Part shown: in pieces, positions 1-6,508 of the stretch
Layout: each line of letters opens with the position of its first letter
Position numbering within the stretch: the first letter of the stretch is position 1
Assembly (NCBI GenBank): GCA_937894805.1
Contig: CALAYR010000019.1
Coordinates: 1-15,676 of the forward strand
Reading direction: 5' to 3'
Source: an uncultured Acidimicrobiaceae bacterium
GTDB lineage: Bacteria; Actinomycetota; Acidimicrobiia; Acidimicrobiales; RAAP-2
Length of the DNA: 15,676 nucleotides
Translations under genes and position numbers: made by a program
Notes under the pieces: model-generated
What the model was told of the DNA's origin: nothing
Seen by the model: the letters and a program-made list of their open reading frames with translations, nothing else
The model's database searches: none

Positions 1-1280
1 GTGCGTCCGGCGAGGTAGGGCGCCAGGACATCCGGTAACTTCACTGTTCCGTCAGGCTGACGGTACGTTTCAACTAGCGCGGCCCAGATGCGGGCCCAGG
101 CCAGTCCCGAACCGTTCACGGTGTGTACGAGTGCCGTGCCCGACTCGGCCCGGTAGCGGACGTTGGCGCGGCGAGTTTGGTAGTCGCGGAACCAACTAAC
201 GGAAGACACTTCCAACCAACGGTCCACACCAGGGGTGTAGACCTCGAGGTCAAATGTTCGAGCCGACGCCGACCCCAGGTCTCCCGTGCAGAGATCTAAG
301 AGTCGGTAGGGCAGGCCCAGTTGCTGGAGGAGTCCCTCGGCCCGCGCCAAGATGTCGGCCTGTGCCTCATCGGCCTGTTCGGGCGTGCAGTAAGCGAAGA
401 GTTCAACCTTTTCGAATTCGTGGACGCGAAGTAGTCCTCGGGTGTCACGACCGGCGGCGCCGGCCTCACGACGGAAACACTGGGTGGCGGCCGTAAGGCG
501 AAGCGGTAGGTCATCGGCGTTCAAAATCTCACCGCGATTCATTGACGTCAAGGGCACCTCACCCGTGGGGATGAGCCAGAGATTGTCACGCTCAATGGCG
601 TACATATCGTCTTCACTCTTGGGCAGATGACCCGTCGACATCATCGTTTCAGTGAGCGCCACACTGGGTGGTCGAATCTCTTCGTAGGCGTCAGCGTGGG
701 CGTCTAGGGCAAACTGCGTCAGTGCTCGAAGGAGACGTGAACCGTCACCTCGATAGAGCGGGAACATCGAACCGGCTAACCGAGCACCGCTCTCGAGATC
801 CAAGATGCCGAGCTCGGTGCCGATGTCCCAGTGCGCCACGCGTTGGTGCTCGCCGAAGGTCGGGAACGGAGCTCCCGTATCCATACCGGGCCACCACTGG
901 CGCAGTTCGACATTGTCTTCTTCGCTCACTCCGTCGGGAGCGGCCGGCGAAGGAATATTCGGTATCTGCAGGTGCATAGCCCGAACGGCGGCACCCACTT
1001 CCTCGGCTCGGGCCGTGGCGGCTCGCTCTTGCTCGCCCAGTTGTTTACTGGCTTCGGCGATTTCGTCACCGCGGGCCTTGTCGCCCGCACGGCGAGCTTC
1101 GCCTACTTGACGGGAGAGATCTTTTACCTGAGCGCGGAGTGATTCGGCCTCTTGCATCAGTGCACGATGCTCAATATCGGCCGTGAGCAGGGCCTGCACT
1201 TGGTCGGGCGAGACGCCACGCCGAGCCAGTGCGGCGGTCACATTTTCGGGTTCACGACGAAGTAGGGCTAGGTCAATCAC
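1..1280 (-). CDS. serS: Seryl-tRNA synthetase, 3' end cut by window edge
   Basis: Charges tRNA-Ser with serine in the cytoplasm (class II aminoacyl-tRNA synthetase). I translated the minus strand from a GTG at 1280; the frame stays open to base 1. The N-terminus (VIDLALLRREPENVTAALARR) is typical of the family and leads into the charged coiled-coil tRNA-binding arm. The catalytic core shows IPTGEVPLT, motif 2 CFRREAGAAGRDTRG (Cys at residue 268), an SSVSWFRDYQTRRANVRYR segment, and motif 3 VNGSGLAWAR. About 426 codons are present and the frame reaches LPDVLAPYLAGR, so only a few C-terminal residues should be missing. The start is supported by the family N-terminus and by a TAGTCT box six bases upstream, which suggests a leaderless mRNA. 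It is divergent from the ABC transporter gene, 27 bp away. Family assignment is near certain. Confidence 0.97.
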   Translation of the reverse strand, partial: MIDLALLRREPENVTAALARRGVSPDQVQALLTADIEHRALMQEAESLRAQVKDLSRQVGEARRAGDKARGDEIAEASKQLGEQERAATARAEEVGAAVRAMHLQIPNIPSPAAPDGVSEEDNVELRQWWPGMDTGAPFPTFGEHQRVAHWDIGTELGILDLESGARLAGSMFPLYRGDGSRLLRALTQFALDAHADAYEEIRPPSVALTETMMSTGHLPKSEDDMYAIERDNLWLIPTGEVPLTSMNRGEILNADDLPLRLTAATQCFRREAGAAGRDTRGLLRVHEFEKVELFAYCTPEQADEAQADILARAEGLLQQLGLPYRLLDLCTGDLGSASARTFDLEVYTPGVDRWLEVSSVSWFRDYQTRRANVRYRAESGTALVHTVNGSGLAWARIWAALVETYRQPDGTVKLPDVLAPYLAGR

Positions 1281-1286
1281 GCCCTA

Positions 1287-1292
1287 AGACTA
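1287..1292 (-). promoter_or_regulatory. -10 box for leaderless serS mRNA
   Basis: Read on the minus strand the order is TAGTCT, six bases (TAGGGC), then the GTG start of serS. A TANNNT box ending 6-7 bases before the start codon is the known actinobacterial pattern for transcripts that begin at the start codon itself. No Shine-Dalgarno sequence fits in this gap. The transcription start is inferred. Confidence 0.55.
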
Positions 1293-1307
1293 CGACAGGG
1301 GCTCGCA

Positions 1308-2231
1308 GTGACTAAGTTCCCCAGCGTGAGTCATGCCATAGAAGTACGCGACGTCGAAGTCACCTTCGGAGAAACAGTGGCCGTGAATGGCGTCTCATTC
1401 ACCGTGGACTTTGGAAGCACCACAGTTCTGCTTGGCCCTAACGGAGCGGGTAAGACGACCACGACCGAGACGCTGCTGGGTTTTCGCCGACCTTCACAGG
1501 GTGAGGTGCGCATCACGGGACTTGATCCCGAAGCACATCACAAAGAGGTGATCGTCAACGTGGGGGCCCTGCTCCAACGTGGTGGCGTGTGGGCACCCAT
1601 GTCGCCACGCGAAGTTCTTAATCTCACGGCGACCTACTACCCCGCACCGCGTGACCCGCGCGAACTCATCGATCAACTCTCGCTCACGAAATGCGCCAGC
1701 ACCCCGTGGCGGAGACTCAGCGGGGGTGAACAGCAACGCACCTTGCTGGCCCTCGCACTCCTCGGTCGGCCCCGTGTCTTAGTGCTCGACGAACCAACGG
1801 CCGCCGTCGACCCCGATGGCCACCGCGTCATTCGCGAAATGCTCCGCGCCGAACGGAATCGGGGCTGTGCGCTACTCGTGACCACCCACCAACTTGATGA
1901 CGCGGAAGAACTAGCGGACCACGTCATCATCATGAACGACGGTCGCGTCGTTCAACAAGGAACTTTGGAGTCATTTCGCGGTGCGCCAGTTACCGTCTTT
2001 GAGAGTCGCGAAGGATTGGACGTCGAAACGCTCAGTCGCCAACTTCAAAATCCCGTTACGGCTGAAGGACGTGGCCGCTATCGAGTGGAAGGTCCCGCGC
2101 TCGATCTCGTCCAACTCCGTGACGCCCTGCTAACACAAGGGGCCCCGGTTGAAAGTTTTCGTACGCGAGCAACCCTGGAAGAGGCCTACCTCCAACTCGT
2201 CCAAGATGATCGTTCGAAGGCCTCCTCATGA
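1308..2231 (+). CDS. ABC transporter ATP-binding protein (DrrA/CcmA-like)
   Basis: ATPase subunit of an ABC-2 type exporter, expected on the cytoplasmic face of the membrane. 307 aa, with all nucleotide-binding motifs in order: Walker A GPNGAGKT (residues 43-50), Q-loop Gln90, signature LSGGE (137-141), Walker B VLVLDE (157-162) and switch His194 in VTTH. The roughly 90 residues after the ATPase core form the C-terminal extension usual in this subfamily. GTG start at 1308 has an AGGGG ribosome site six bases upstream; a GTG at 1326 is a possible alternative. The stop overlaps the permease start (ATGA), so the two are coupled. In Mycobacterium tuberculosis a similar exporter pair lies beside ctaA (Rv1456c-Rv1458c region), so its position four genes from ctaA is probably not chance. 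Cargo is unknown. Confidence 0.92.
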   Translation: MTKFPSVSHAIEVRDVEVTFGETVAVNGVSFTVDFGSTTVLLGPNGAGKTTTTETLLGFRRPSQGEVRITGLDPEAHHKEVIVNVGALLQRGGVWAPMSPREVLNLTATYYPAPRDPRELIDQLSLTKCASTPWRRLSGGEQQRTLLALALLGRPRVLVLDEPTAAVDPDGHRVIREMLRAERNRGCALLVTTHQLDDAEELADHVIIMNDGRVVQQGTLESFRGAPVTVFESREGLDVETLSRQLQNPVTAEGRGRYRVEGPALDLVQLRDALLTQGAPVESFRTRATLEEAYLQLVQDDRSKASS

Positions 2232-2959
2232 GAGCGTGGCAAGCCCAGAGTGCGGCCGAAGTAAAGATGACCATCAAGCGTGGGGAGACGTTGCTGCTCA
2301 CCATCGGCATTCCACTACTGCTCCTGCTCTTCTTAAGCTTCACCTCGTTCGTTTCACTCCCGGGAGCCAAGCGCGTGGACTTCCTCGCGCCCGGCATCAT
2401 CGCGTTATGCGTGATGTCGACGTCGTTGGTTTCGCTCTCGATTGCCACAGGATTTGACCGGTCCTACGGGGTGCTGCGACGACTCTTTACGACCCCCCTC
2501 GGGACCCGCTCCCTCGTGGTCTCAAAAATCGTTGGTGTGGTTGTTGTCGAGCTACTCCAAGTCATCGTTGTGGGTGGCGTCGCAATTGCCATTGGCTGGC
2601 GGCCCCAGGGCGGGTTGGACGGAGCGGCGATTTGTCTGTTCGCACTACTCGTGGCTTCCATTGCCTTCGCCGGCATCGGACTCTTGCTGGCCGGCAACCT
2701 CAAGGCCGAAGTTAACTTGGCTGCGGCCAATGGCCTCTACCTCGTCTTGCTCCTCGTAAGCGGGTTCGTCATTCCGACTACTTCATTCCCAAGTTTCATG
2801 CGTCACGCCGTGATCTTCACGCCTTCGGGAGCATTAGCGAGCGGACTACACAATGTGGTGGGCACCGGTATAGCTTTTGGGTGGACCAACATCATTTCTC
2901 TGATGGTCTGGGCCGTTTTGGCGCCGCTGCTTGCGAGCCGGGCCTTTAGTTACGAGTGA
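2228..2959 (+). CDS. ABC-2 type transporter permease
   Basis: Membrane subunit that pairs with the preceding ATPase. 243 aa with about six hydrophobic segments: roughly residues 21-38, 57-75, 103-125, 137-158, 164-186 and 215-235. An amphipathic N-terminal stretch holds AEVKMTIKRGE, the coupling-type element seen before the first helix of ABC-2 permeases. ATG start at 2228 lies inside the ATGA overlap with the ATPase stop, which indicates translational coupling and equal expression. The 3' end runs 14 bp past the end of the convergent TlpA-like gene. As a half-size permease it would need to dimerise. Substrate is unknown; the conserved neighbourhood with haem A and haem O synthase suggests a part in respiratory-complex assembly, but drug or lipid export is equally compatible with the sequence. 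Confidence 0.88.
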   Translation: MRAWQAQSAAEVKMTIKRGETLLLTIGIPLLLLLFLSFTSFVSLPGAKRVDFLAPGIIALCVMSTSLVSLSIATGFDRSYGVLRRLFTTPLGTRSLVVSKIVGVVVVELLQVIVVGGVAIAIGWRPQGGLDGAAICLFALLVASIAFAGIGLLLAGNLKAEVNLAAANGLYLVLLLVSGFVIPTTSFPSFMRHAVIFTPSGALASGLHNVVGTGIAFGWTNIISLMVWAVLAPLLASRAFSYE

Positions 2960-3578
2960 GCGTTGCGAGTAACTGCGCCGTGCCGGCGTTGAGTTGCTTC
3001 GTTGTCACACCGCCGTAAACCACTTTTTGCACGACACCCGAACCGTCAATGAAGACCGTCTCGGGAAGCGTGCCAAAGCCGTAATTAGTTGAGGCCACTG
3101 TTCCGTCGGCATCGAGTGCGGCTGGTAACGGCACGGAGGACCGTTGCAAGAACTTTGTAGCGGCGGCGGCCGTGTCATTGGATGCCACCATCACGAGGGC
3201 GATTTCACTGGGCTTGTGGGCGTACCACGCACTAATGCGCGGCAGCTCTTCGCGACAAGGTCCACACCAGCTGGCGAAGAACACCACAATCGTTGGGGTC
3301 TCGTGGGCCGGTAGGTGTACCACGCGCTCGGCCCCCGGCGTAAAGTTCCACGCCGTGCCGAGCGCGGGCAGGTGTACATCATCGATGGTGTGCCCTACGA
3401 GCGGTGACGAGCTCGGTACTGATGTTGTGGTGGTCGAGGCGGTCGGTGCCTTCGTGAAGTAGGAGACGACCGAGATCATCGTCACGGCAATGGCCGAGCC
3501 GATGCCGAGTGACAGAAACATCATTGGTGAAGGTCCGCGACGGCCCGTCCCGATTGGAGTTGGTTCATCCGAGTGCAA
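2946..3578 (-). CDS. TlpA/ResA-like membrane-anchored thioredoxin
   Basis: Extracytoplasmic thiol-disulfide oxidoreductase. 210 aa from a TTG start: a short charged N-terminus, one membrane anchor (about residues 19-41), a Thr/Ser/Pro-rich linker (about 45-60), then a thioredoxin fold with active site WCGPC (W104, C105, C108) and a cis-proline in GTLPETVF. TTG at 3578 is the most upstream start because a TAA directly precedes it in frame. The ATG at 3524, right before the hydrophobic anchor, is equally likely and neither has a clear ribosome site. With the TTG start it overlaps the end of ctaB by 14 bp, so both form one operon. ResA/TlpA proteins reduce cysteines of apocytochrome c or of the CuA site of cytochrome oxidase, which fits an operon with haem O synthase. 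It is not an SCO protein: those carry CxxxC. Confidence 0.88.
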   Translation of the reverse strand: MHSDEPTPIGTGRRGPSPMMFLSLGIGSAIAVTMISVVSYFTKAPTASTTTTSVPSSSPLVGHTIDDVHLPALGTAWNFTPGAERVVHLPAHETPTIVVFFASWCGPCREELPRISAWYAHKPSEIALVMVASNDTAAAATKFLQRSSVPLPAALDADGTVASTNYGFGTLPETVFIDGSGVVQKVVYGGVTTKQLNAGTAQLLATLTRN

Positions 3579-4476
3579 TTACATCCACCGCCATTAGCAC
3601 GAAGAGTGCCGTCAAGTACGTAATCGAGAAGTGAAAGAGTCGCATCGCGCGCGCCACGTCGGCTTGATCCTTACGGGCCAATCGGTAAAGACCCACGGCG
3701 TCGTACGTAAAGAAGCCACCCAACAGGAGCGCACCAATGGCGTAAATCCAGCCGAGCTGGGCGACGGGACCGACGAGCAGACTGAAGGCCCAGAGCACGA
3801 TGGTGTAGACCAGAATCTCAAGCGTGGTCCGGCGGAGTGACGCCACCACGGGGAGCATCGGCACATTCGCCGCGGCGTAGTCGTCCCGATAGCGCACAGC
3901 GAGGGCCCAGAAGTGCGGTGGCGTCCAAATAAATATCACGGCAAACAGCACTACGGGAGTCCAACCCAATGAGTTGGTGACGGCCGACCAGCCAACCAAG
4001 ACGGGCACCGCTCCGGCCGCTCCGCCAATCACGATGTTCTGCTTACTGCGACGCTTCAGCCACAAGGTGTAGATAAAGACGTAGAAGGCCGTCGCCGAAA
4101 TGGCGAGGCAGGCCGAGAGAACATTCACCCAGACGGCCAGAACGACAAAGGAAGCAATCTCCAAAACGAAGGCAAAAATAGTGGCGGCGCGAGGCGTCAT
4201 GGCGCCGGTTACGAGCGGACGGCCCTTCGTGCGCTCCATAATCGCGTCAATGTCGCGGTCAATAACCATGTTGAAGGTGTTGGCACCGCCGGCGGCCAAG
4301 GTGCCACCAATCAGAGTGAGAATGATGAGTCCCAGGTTTGGCCAGCCCCGTTGCGCGACAAACATCGTGGGAACCGTGGTCACGAGCAACAGCTCAATAA
4401 TGCGCGGCTTCGTAAGCGCAACGTAGGCCTTAAGGCGCTGCATTGGGCTCAAGGCGACGGTTGCGACATTGCTCAC
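3565..4476 (-). CDS. ctaB: Haem O synthase (protohaem IX farnesyltransferase)
   Basis: Integral membrane UbiA-family prenyltransferase that adds farnesyl to haem B to give haem O, the substrate of CtaA, for aa3-type cytochrome oxidase. 303 aa, about nine membrane helices. The first Asp-rich motif is N69-x3-D73-x3-D77 followed by ERTKGRPL, and the second conserved loop reads YRDDYAAANVPMLP; both are diagnostic. The N-terminal LTKPRIIELLLVTTVPTM is also family-typical. GTG start at 4476, chosen because the next upstream bases hold a TAGGAT box exactly six bases away, the leaderless pattern. Divergent from ctaA and overlapping the TlpA-like gene downstream. Confidence 0.96.
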   Translation of the reverse strand: MSNVATVALSPMQRLKAYVALTKPRIIELLLVTTVPTMFVAQRGWPNLGLIILTLIGGTLAAGGANTFNMVIDRDIDAIMERTKGRPLVTGAMTPRAATIFAFVLEIASFVVLAVWVNVLSACLAISATAFYVFIYTLWLKRRSKQNIVIGGAAGAVPVLVGWSAVTNSLGWTPVVLFAVIFIWTPPHFWALAVRYRDDYAAANVPMLPVVASLRRTTLEILVYTIVLWAFSLLVGPVAQLGWIYAIGALLLGGFFTYDAVGLYRLARKDQADVARAMRLFHFSITYLTALFVLMAVDVIALG

Positions 4477-4482
4477 TTGAGC

Positions 4483-4488
4483 ATCCTA
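4483..4488 (-). promoter_or_regulatory. -10 box for leaderless ctaB mRNA
   Basis: On the minus strand: TAGGAT, then GCTCAA, then the GTG of ctaB. It matches TANNNT with a six-base gap. The box sits within a CCTAGG hexamer (4485-4490) that recurs at 4505-4510, where it overlaps the ctaA -10 box on the other strand. Confidence 0.55.
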
Positions 4489-4506
4489 GGAGAGAGACTC
4501 CCTCCC

Positions 4507-4512
4507 TAGGCT
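4507..4512 (+). promoter_or_regulatory. -10 box for ctaA leader transcript
   Basis: TAGGCT followed by six bases (GTGGGC) and an ATG at 4519. The position 17-18 bases upstream, where a -35 would lie, coincides with the ctaB -10 box on the other strand, so the two promoters probably cannot be occupied at once. No consensus -35 is visible on either strand. Confidence 0.45.
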
Positions 4513-4518
4513 GTGGGC

Positions 4519-4539
4519 ATGGAAACGAGCCAACCGTGA
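4519..4539 (+). CDS. Candidate six-codon leader peptide METSQP
   Basis: ATG GAA ACG AGC CAA CCG TGA. The ATG is six bases after a TANNNT box, so a leaderless transcript would begin at it. Its stop TGA overlaps the ctaA start in the tetranucleotide GTGA (4536-4539). ctaA has no Shine-Dalgarno sequence of its own, so ribosomes that finish this mini-ORF could restart on ctaA. The peptide has no run of one amino acid that would suggest attenuation; its role, if any, would be to deliver ribosomes. This is an inference from spacing only. Confidence 0.4.
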   Translation: METSQP

Positions 4540-5441
4540 AACCGACGACATTTCGGTGGTTCGCCCTCGCCGCTTTCATTTCCATGCTGCTCATCATCGC
4601 TACCGGCGCGGCCGTTCGCTTAACGGGATCCGGACTCGGTTGCCCCGACTGGCCCACGTGTTACCAAGGTCAAATAACCGGCTCCCTGAGCCTCCATCCG
4701 CTTATTGAGTACGCCAATCGCATGGTGACCGTGCTGTTGGTCGGGGTCACGATGGTCACCTTTGTGGCCTCATGGCTCCGGGCTCCGCGCCGCAAAGACC
4801 TCATTCTCTTTTCCTTGCTGCTGGTCATTGGTGTCTTCGCCGATGCCGTCTTAGGGGCCGTGGTGGTGTACTCCAAGCTCAACCCGTGGCTCGTTTGCTC
4901 ACACCTCATTTTGTCCCTCGGCATGGTCGTCCTCGGGGCAATCTTGTACCACCGGGCCAAGTATCTCTACGGCGAAGGCGCGCGCGCCGACGTTCGCGAT
5001 CCCCGGATGAAGCTCGTCGCGAGACTCCTCTGGTTGCCCTATATCGCCGTTGCGGTGGCCGGCACCATCACGACCGGATCGGGACCGCACGCCGGTTCAT
5101 CGCGGGGCCAAATGCGCGCCCGTCGACTCCCCTTCGCGCTCAGTGACGCCACGATTGTTCACGCGGCTCTCGTCACCGTTTTCATTCTCATTGTCGTGGG
5201 CATCTACTTCGTACTTCGACGCCAAGGTGCCCCGAGCAAGGCCCAGCGAGGTGTACTTCGCCTCTTGTTTATTGGATCCCTCCAGGGCCTCGTTGGTGTC
5301 GTTCAGTACTTCACGCACTTGCCCGTGGGTCTGGTCGAGATTCACGTCTGCCTGGCGGCATCAGTGGCGATTGGGGTGACCCAATTCAATCTCGCGCAAA
5401 CCGGTCGGGACCGTGAGGTGGGACTGGAGAAGCAGGCGTGA
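4536..5441 (+). CDS. ctaA: Haem A synthase (COX15/CtaA family)
   Basis: Membrane enzyme that oxidises the C8 methyl of haem O to the formyl group of haem A. 301 aa from GTG 4536, eight predicted helices in two four-helix halves. Visible landmarks: the cysteine pair C36/C42 in GCPDWPTC, E58 in the first haem motif, H123 (CSHLILS), H209 (ATIVHAAL) and H270 (EIHVCLA). The usual EYxHR of the first half reads EYANR (N61), while a histidine lies earlier at H54. TGSGPHAG (179-186) is followed by SSRGQ rather than the common Asp. The frame is open further upstream, but those codons would overlap the ctaB start region and are not family-like. Start is coupled to a putative leader ORF; the stop overlaps the next gene (GTGA). 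Confidence 0.92.
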   Translation: MKPTTFRWFALAAFISMLLIIATGAAVRLTGSGLGCPDWPTCYQGQITGSLSLHPLIEYANRMVTVLLVGVTMVTFVASWLRAPRRKDLILFSLLLVIGVFADAVLGAVVVYSKLNPWLVCSHLILSLGMVVLGAILYHRAKYLYGEGARADVRDPRMKLVARLLWLPYIAVAVAGTITTGSGPHAGSSRGQMRARRLPFALSDATIVHAALVTVFILIVVGIYFVLRRQGAPSKAQRGVLRLLFIGSLQGLVGVVQYFTHLPVGLVEIHVCLAASVAIGVTQFNLAQTGRDREVGLEKQA

Positions 5442-6508
5442 GCACAACCCTTCGTTACGGACTCATCGGCACCGGGATGATGGGTCTAGAGCATCAGCGC
5501 AATCTCAATGCCATTATCGGCGTAGAAGTAGTGGCCGCTGCCGACCCCGAACCGACTTCGCTAGCCGCCGCCGTAGCGACCGCCGAAGGCCGCGCGCTTG
5601 CCACCTTCAGCGACTATCGCGAACTACTCGCCGCTGATATCTGCGACGCCTACGTCATCTCTTCACCCAACTTCACGCACCGGGCCGTCCTCGATGACGT
5701 GATGGCCAGCGGCAAGGCCATCATGGTGGAAAAGCCCATGTGCACCACCGTCGAAGATGCCCGCCACATTCTGGAGCGAGCCCGTACCTACTCCAACGTT
5801 TTTTGGGTCGGCCTCGAATATCGCTACATGCCCCCGGTCCAACACATCATCAACGTGGCCGCGGCCGGCGAGCTCGGCGAAATCGCCATGGTGGCCATTC
5901 GAGAGCACCGTCACCCCTTCTTAGTCAAAGTGGGTGACTGGAATCGATTCAGCGAGAACACGGGCGGCACGCTCACCGAGAAGTGCTGCCACTTCTTTGA
6001 TCTCATGCGACTGATTGCTCAGAGCAACCCCGTTCGCGTCATGGCCTCAGGCGACCAGCGCTTCAACCATCTCGACGAACGTTACGACGGACGAACCCCT
6101 GACATCTTGGACAACGCCTTTGTCATTGTCGACTTTGAAAATGGCGTGCGGGCCTCGCTCGACCTCTCGATGTTCGCCGAGGGTTCGGTGAATAACGAAG
6201 AGCTCAGCATCGTCGGACGCACCGGGAAAGCCGAAGCCTTCATTCCGAGTGGCCAGGTCCGGGTGGGTCAGCGCAAACAGTGGAACCGTGGCGTCGTCGA
6301 AGAGACCATCACTGATGACCGTGTTCTCGTCGAGGGTTTTCATCACGGCGCGAGCTTTCTCGAACACCTCGACTTCGCCGAGGCGATCAGAAATCAGACG
6401 CCGGCCCTCGTTACCGCCGAGGATGGCTACTGGAGCGTGCTCATGGGGGCCGCCGCACATCGCAGCATCGACGAAGGCCGCGTCGTAGCGATTCGCGAGT
6501 TGCTCTAA
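5438..6508 (+). CDS. Gfo/Idh/MocA-family NAD(P)-dependent oxidoreductase
   Basis: Soluble dehydrogenase expected to act on a sugar, inositol or similar polyol. 356 aa, normal family length. An N-terminal Rossmann fold carries the glycine motif GLIGTGMMG (residues 8-16) and the conserved EKP (98-100, EKPMCTT), followed by the C-terminal alpha/beta substrate domain that contains GGTLTEKCCHFFDLMRL, the region where family members keep the catalytic histidine. GTG start at 5438 overlaps the ctaA stop as GTGA, so it is translated by coupling. Nothing links the family to haem biosynthesis, so co-transcription with ctaA may be incidental. The stop is nested with that of the convergent monooxygenase gene. 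Substrate cannot be read from the sequence. Confidence 0.93.
   Translation: MSTTLRYGLIGTGMMGLEHQRNLNAIIGVEVVAAADPEPTSLAAAVATAEGRALATFSDYRELLAADICDAYVISSPNFTHRAVLDDVMASGKAIMVEKPMCTTVEDARHILERARTYSNVFWVGLEYRYMPPVQHIINVAAAGELGEIAMVAIREHRHPFLVKVGDWNRFSENTGGTLTEKCCHFFDLMRLIAQSNPVRVMASGDQRFNHLDERYDGRTPDILDNAFVIVDFENGVRASLDLSMFAEGSVNNEELSIVGRTGKAEAFIPSGQVRVGQRKQWNRGVVEETITDDRVLVEGFHHGASFLEHLDFAEAIRNQTPALVTAEDGYWSVLMGAAAHRSIDEGRVVAIRELL

Noticed and set aside
4443..4535. Upstream extension of the ctaA frame by 31 codons
   Set aside because: It would run through the ctaB start and both promoters, and its Arg/Cys-rich sequence is not seen in CtaA proteins. The membrane helix begins right after GTG 4536.
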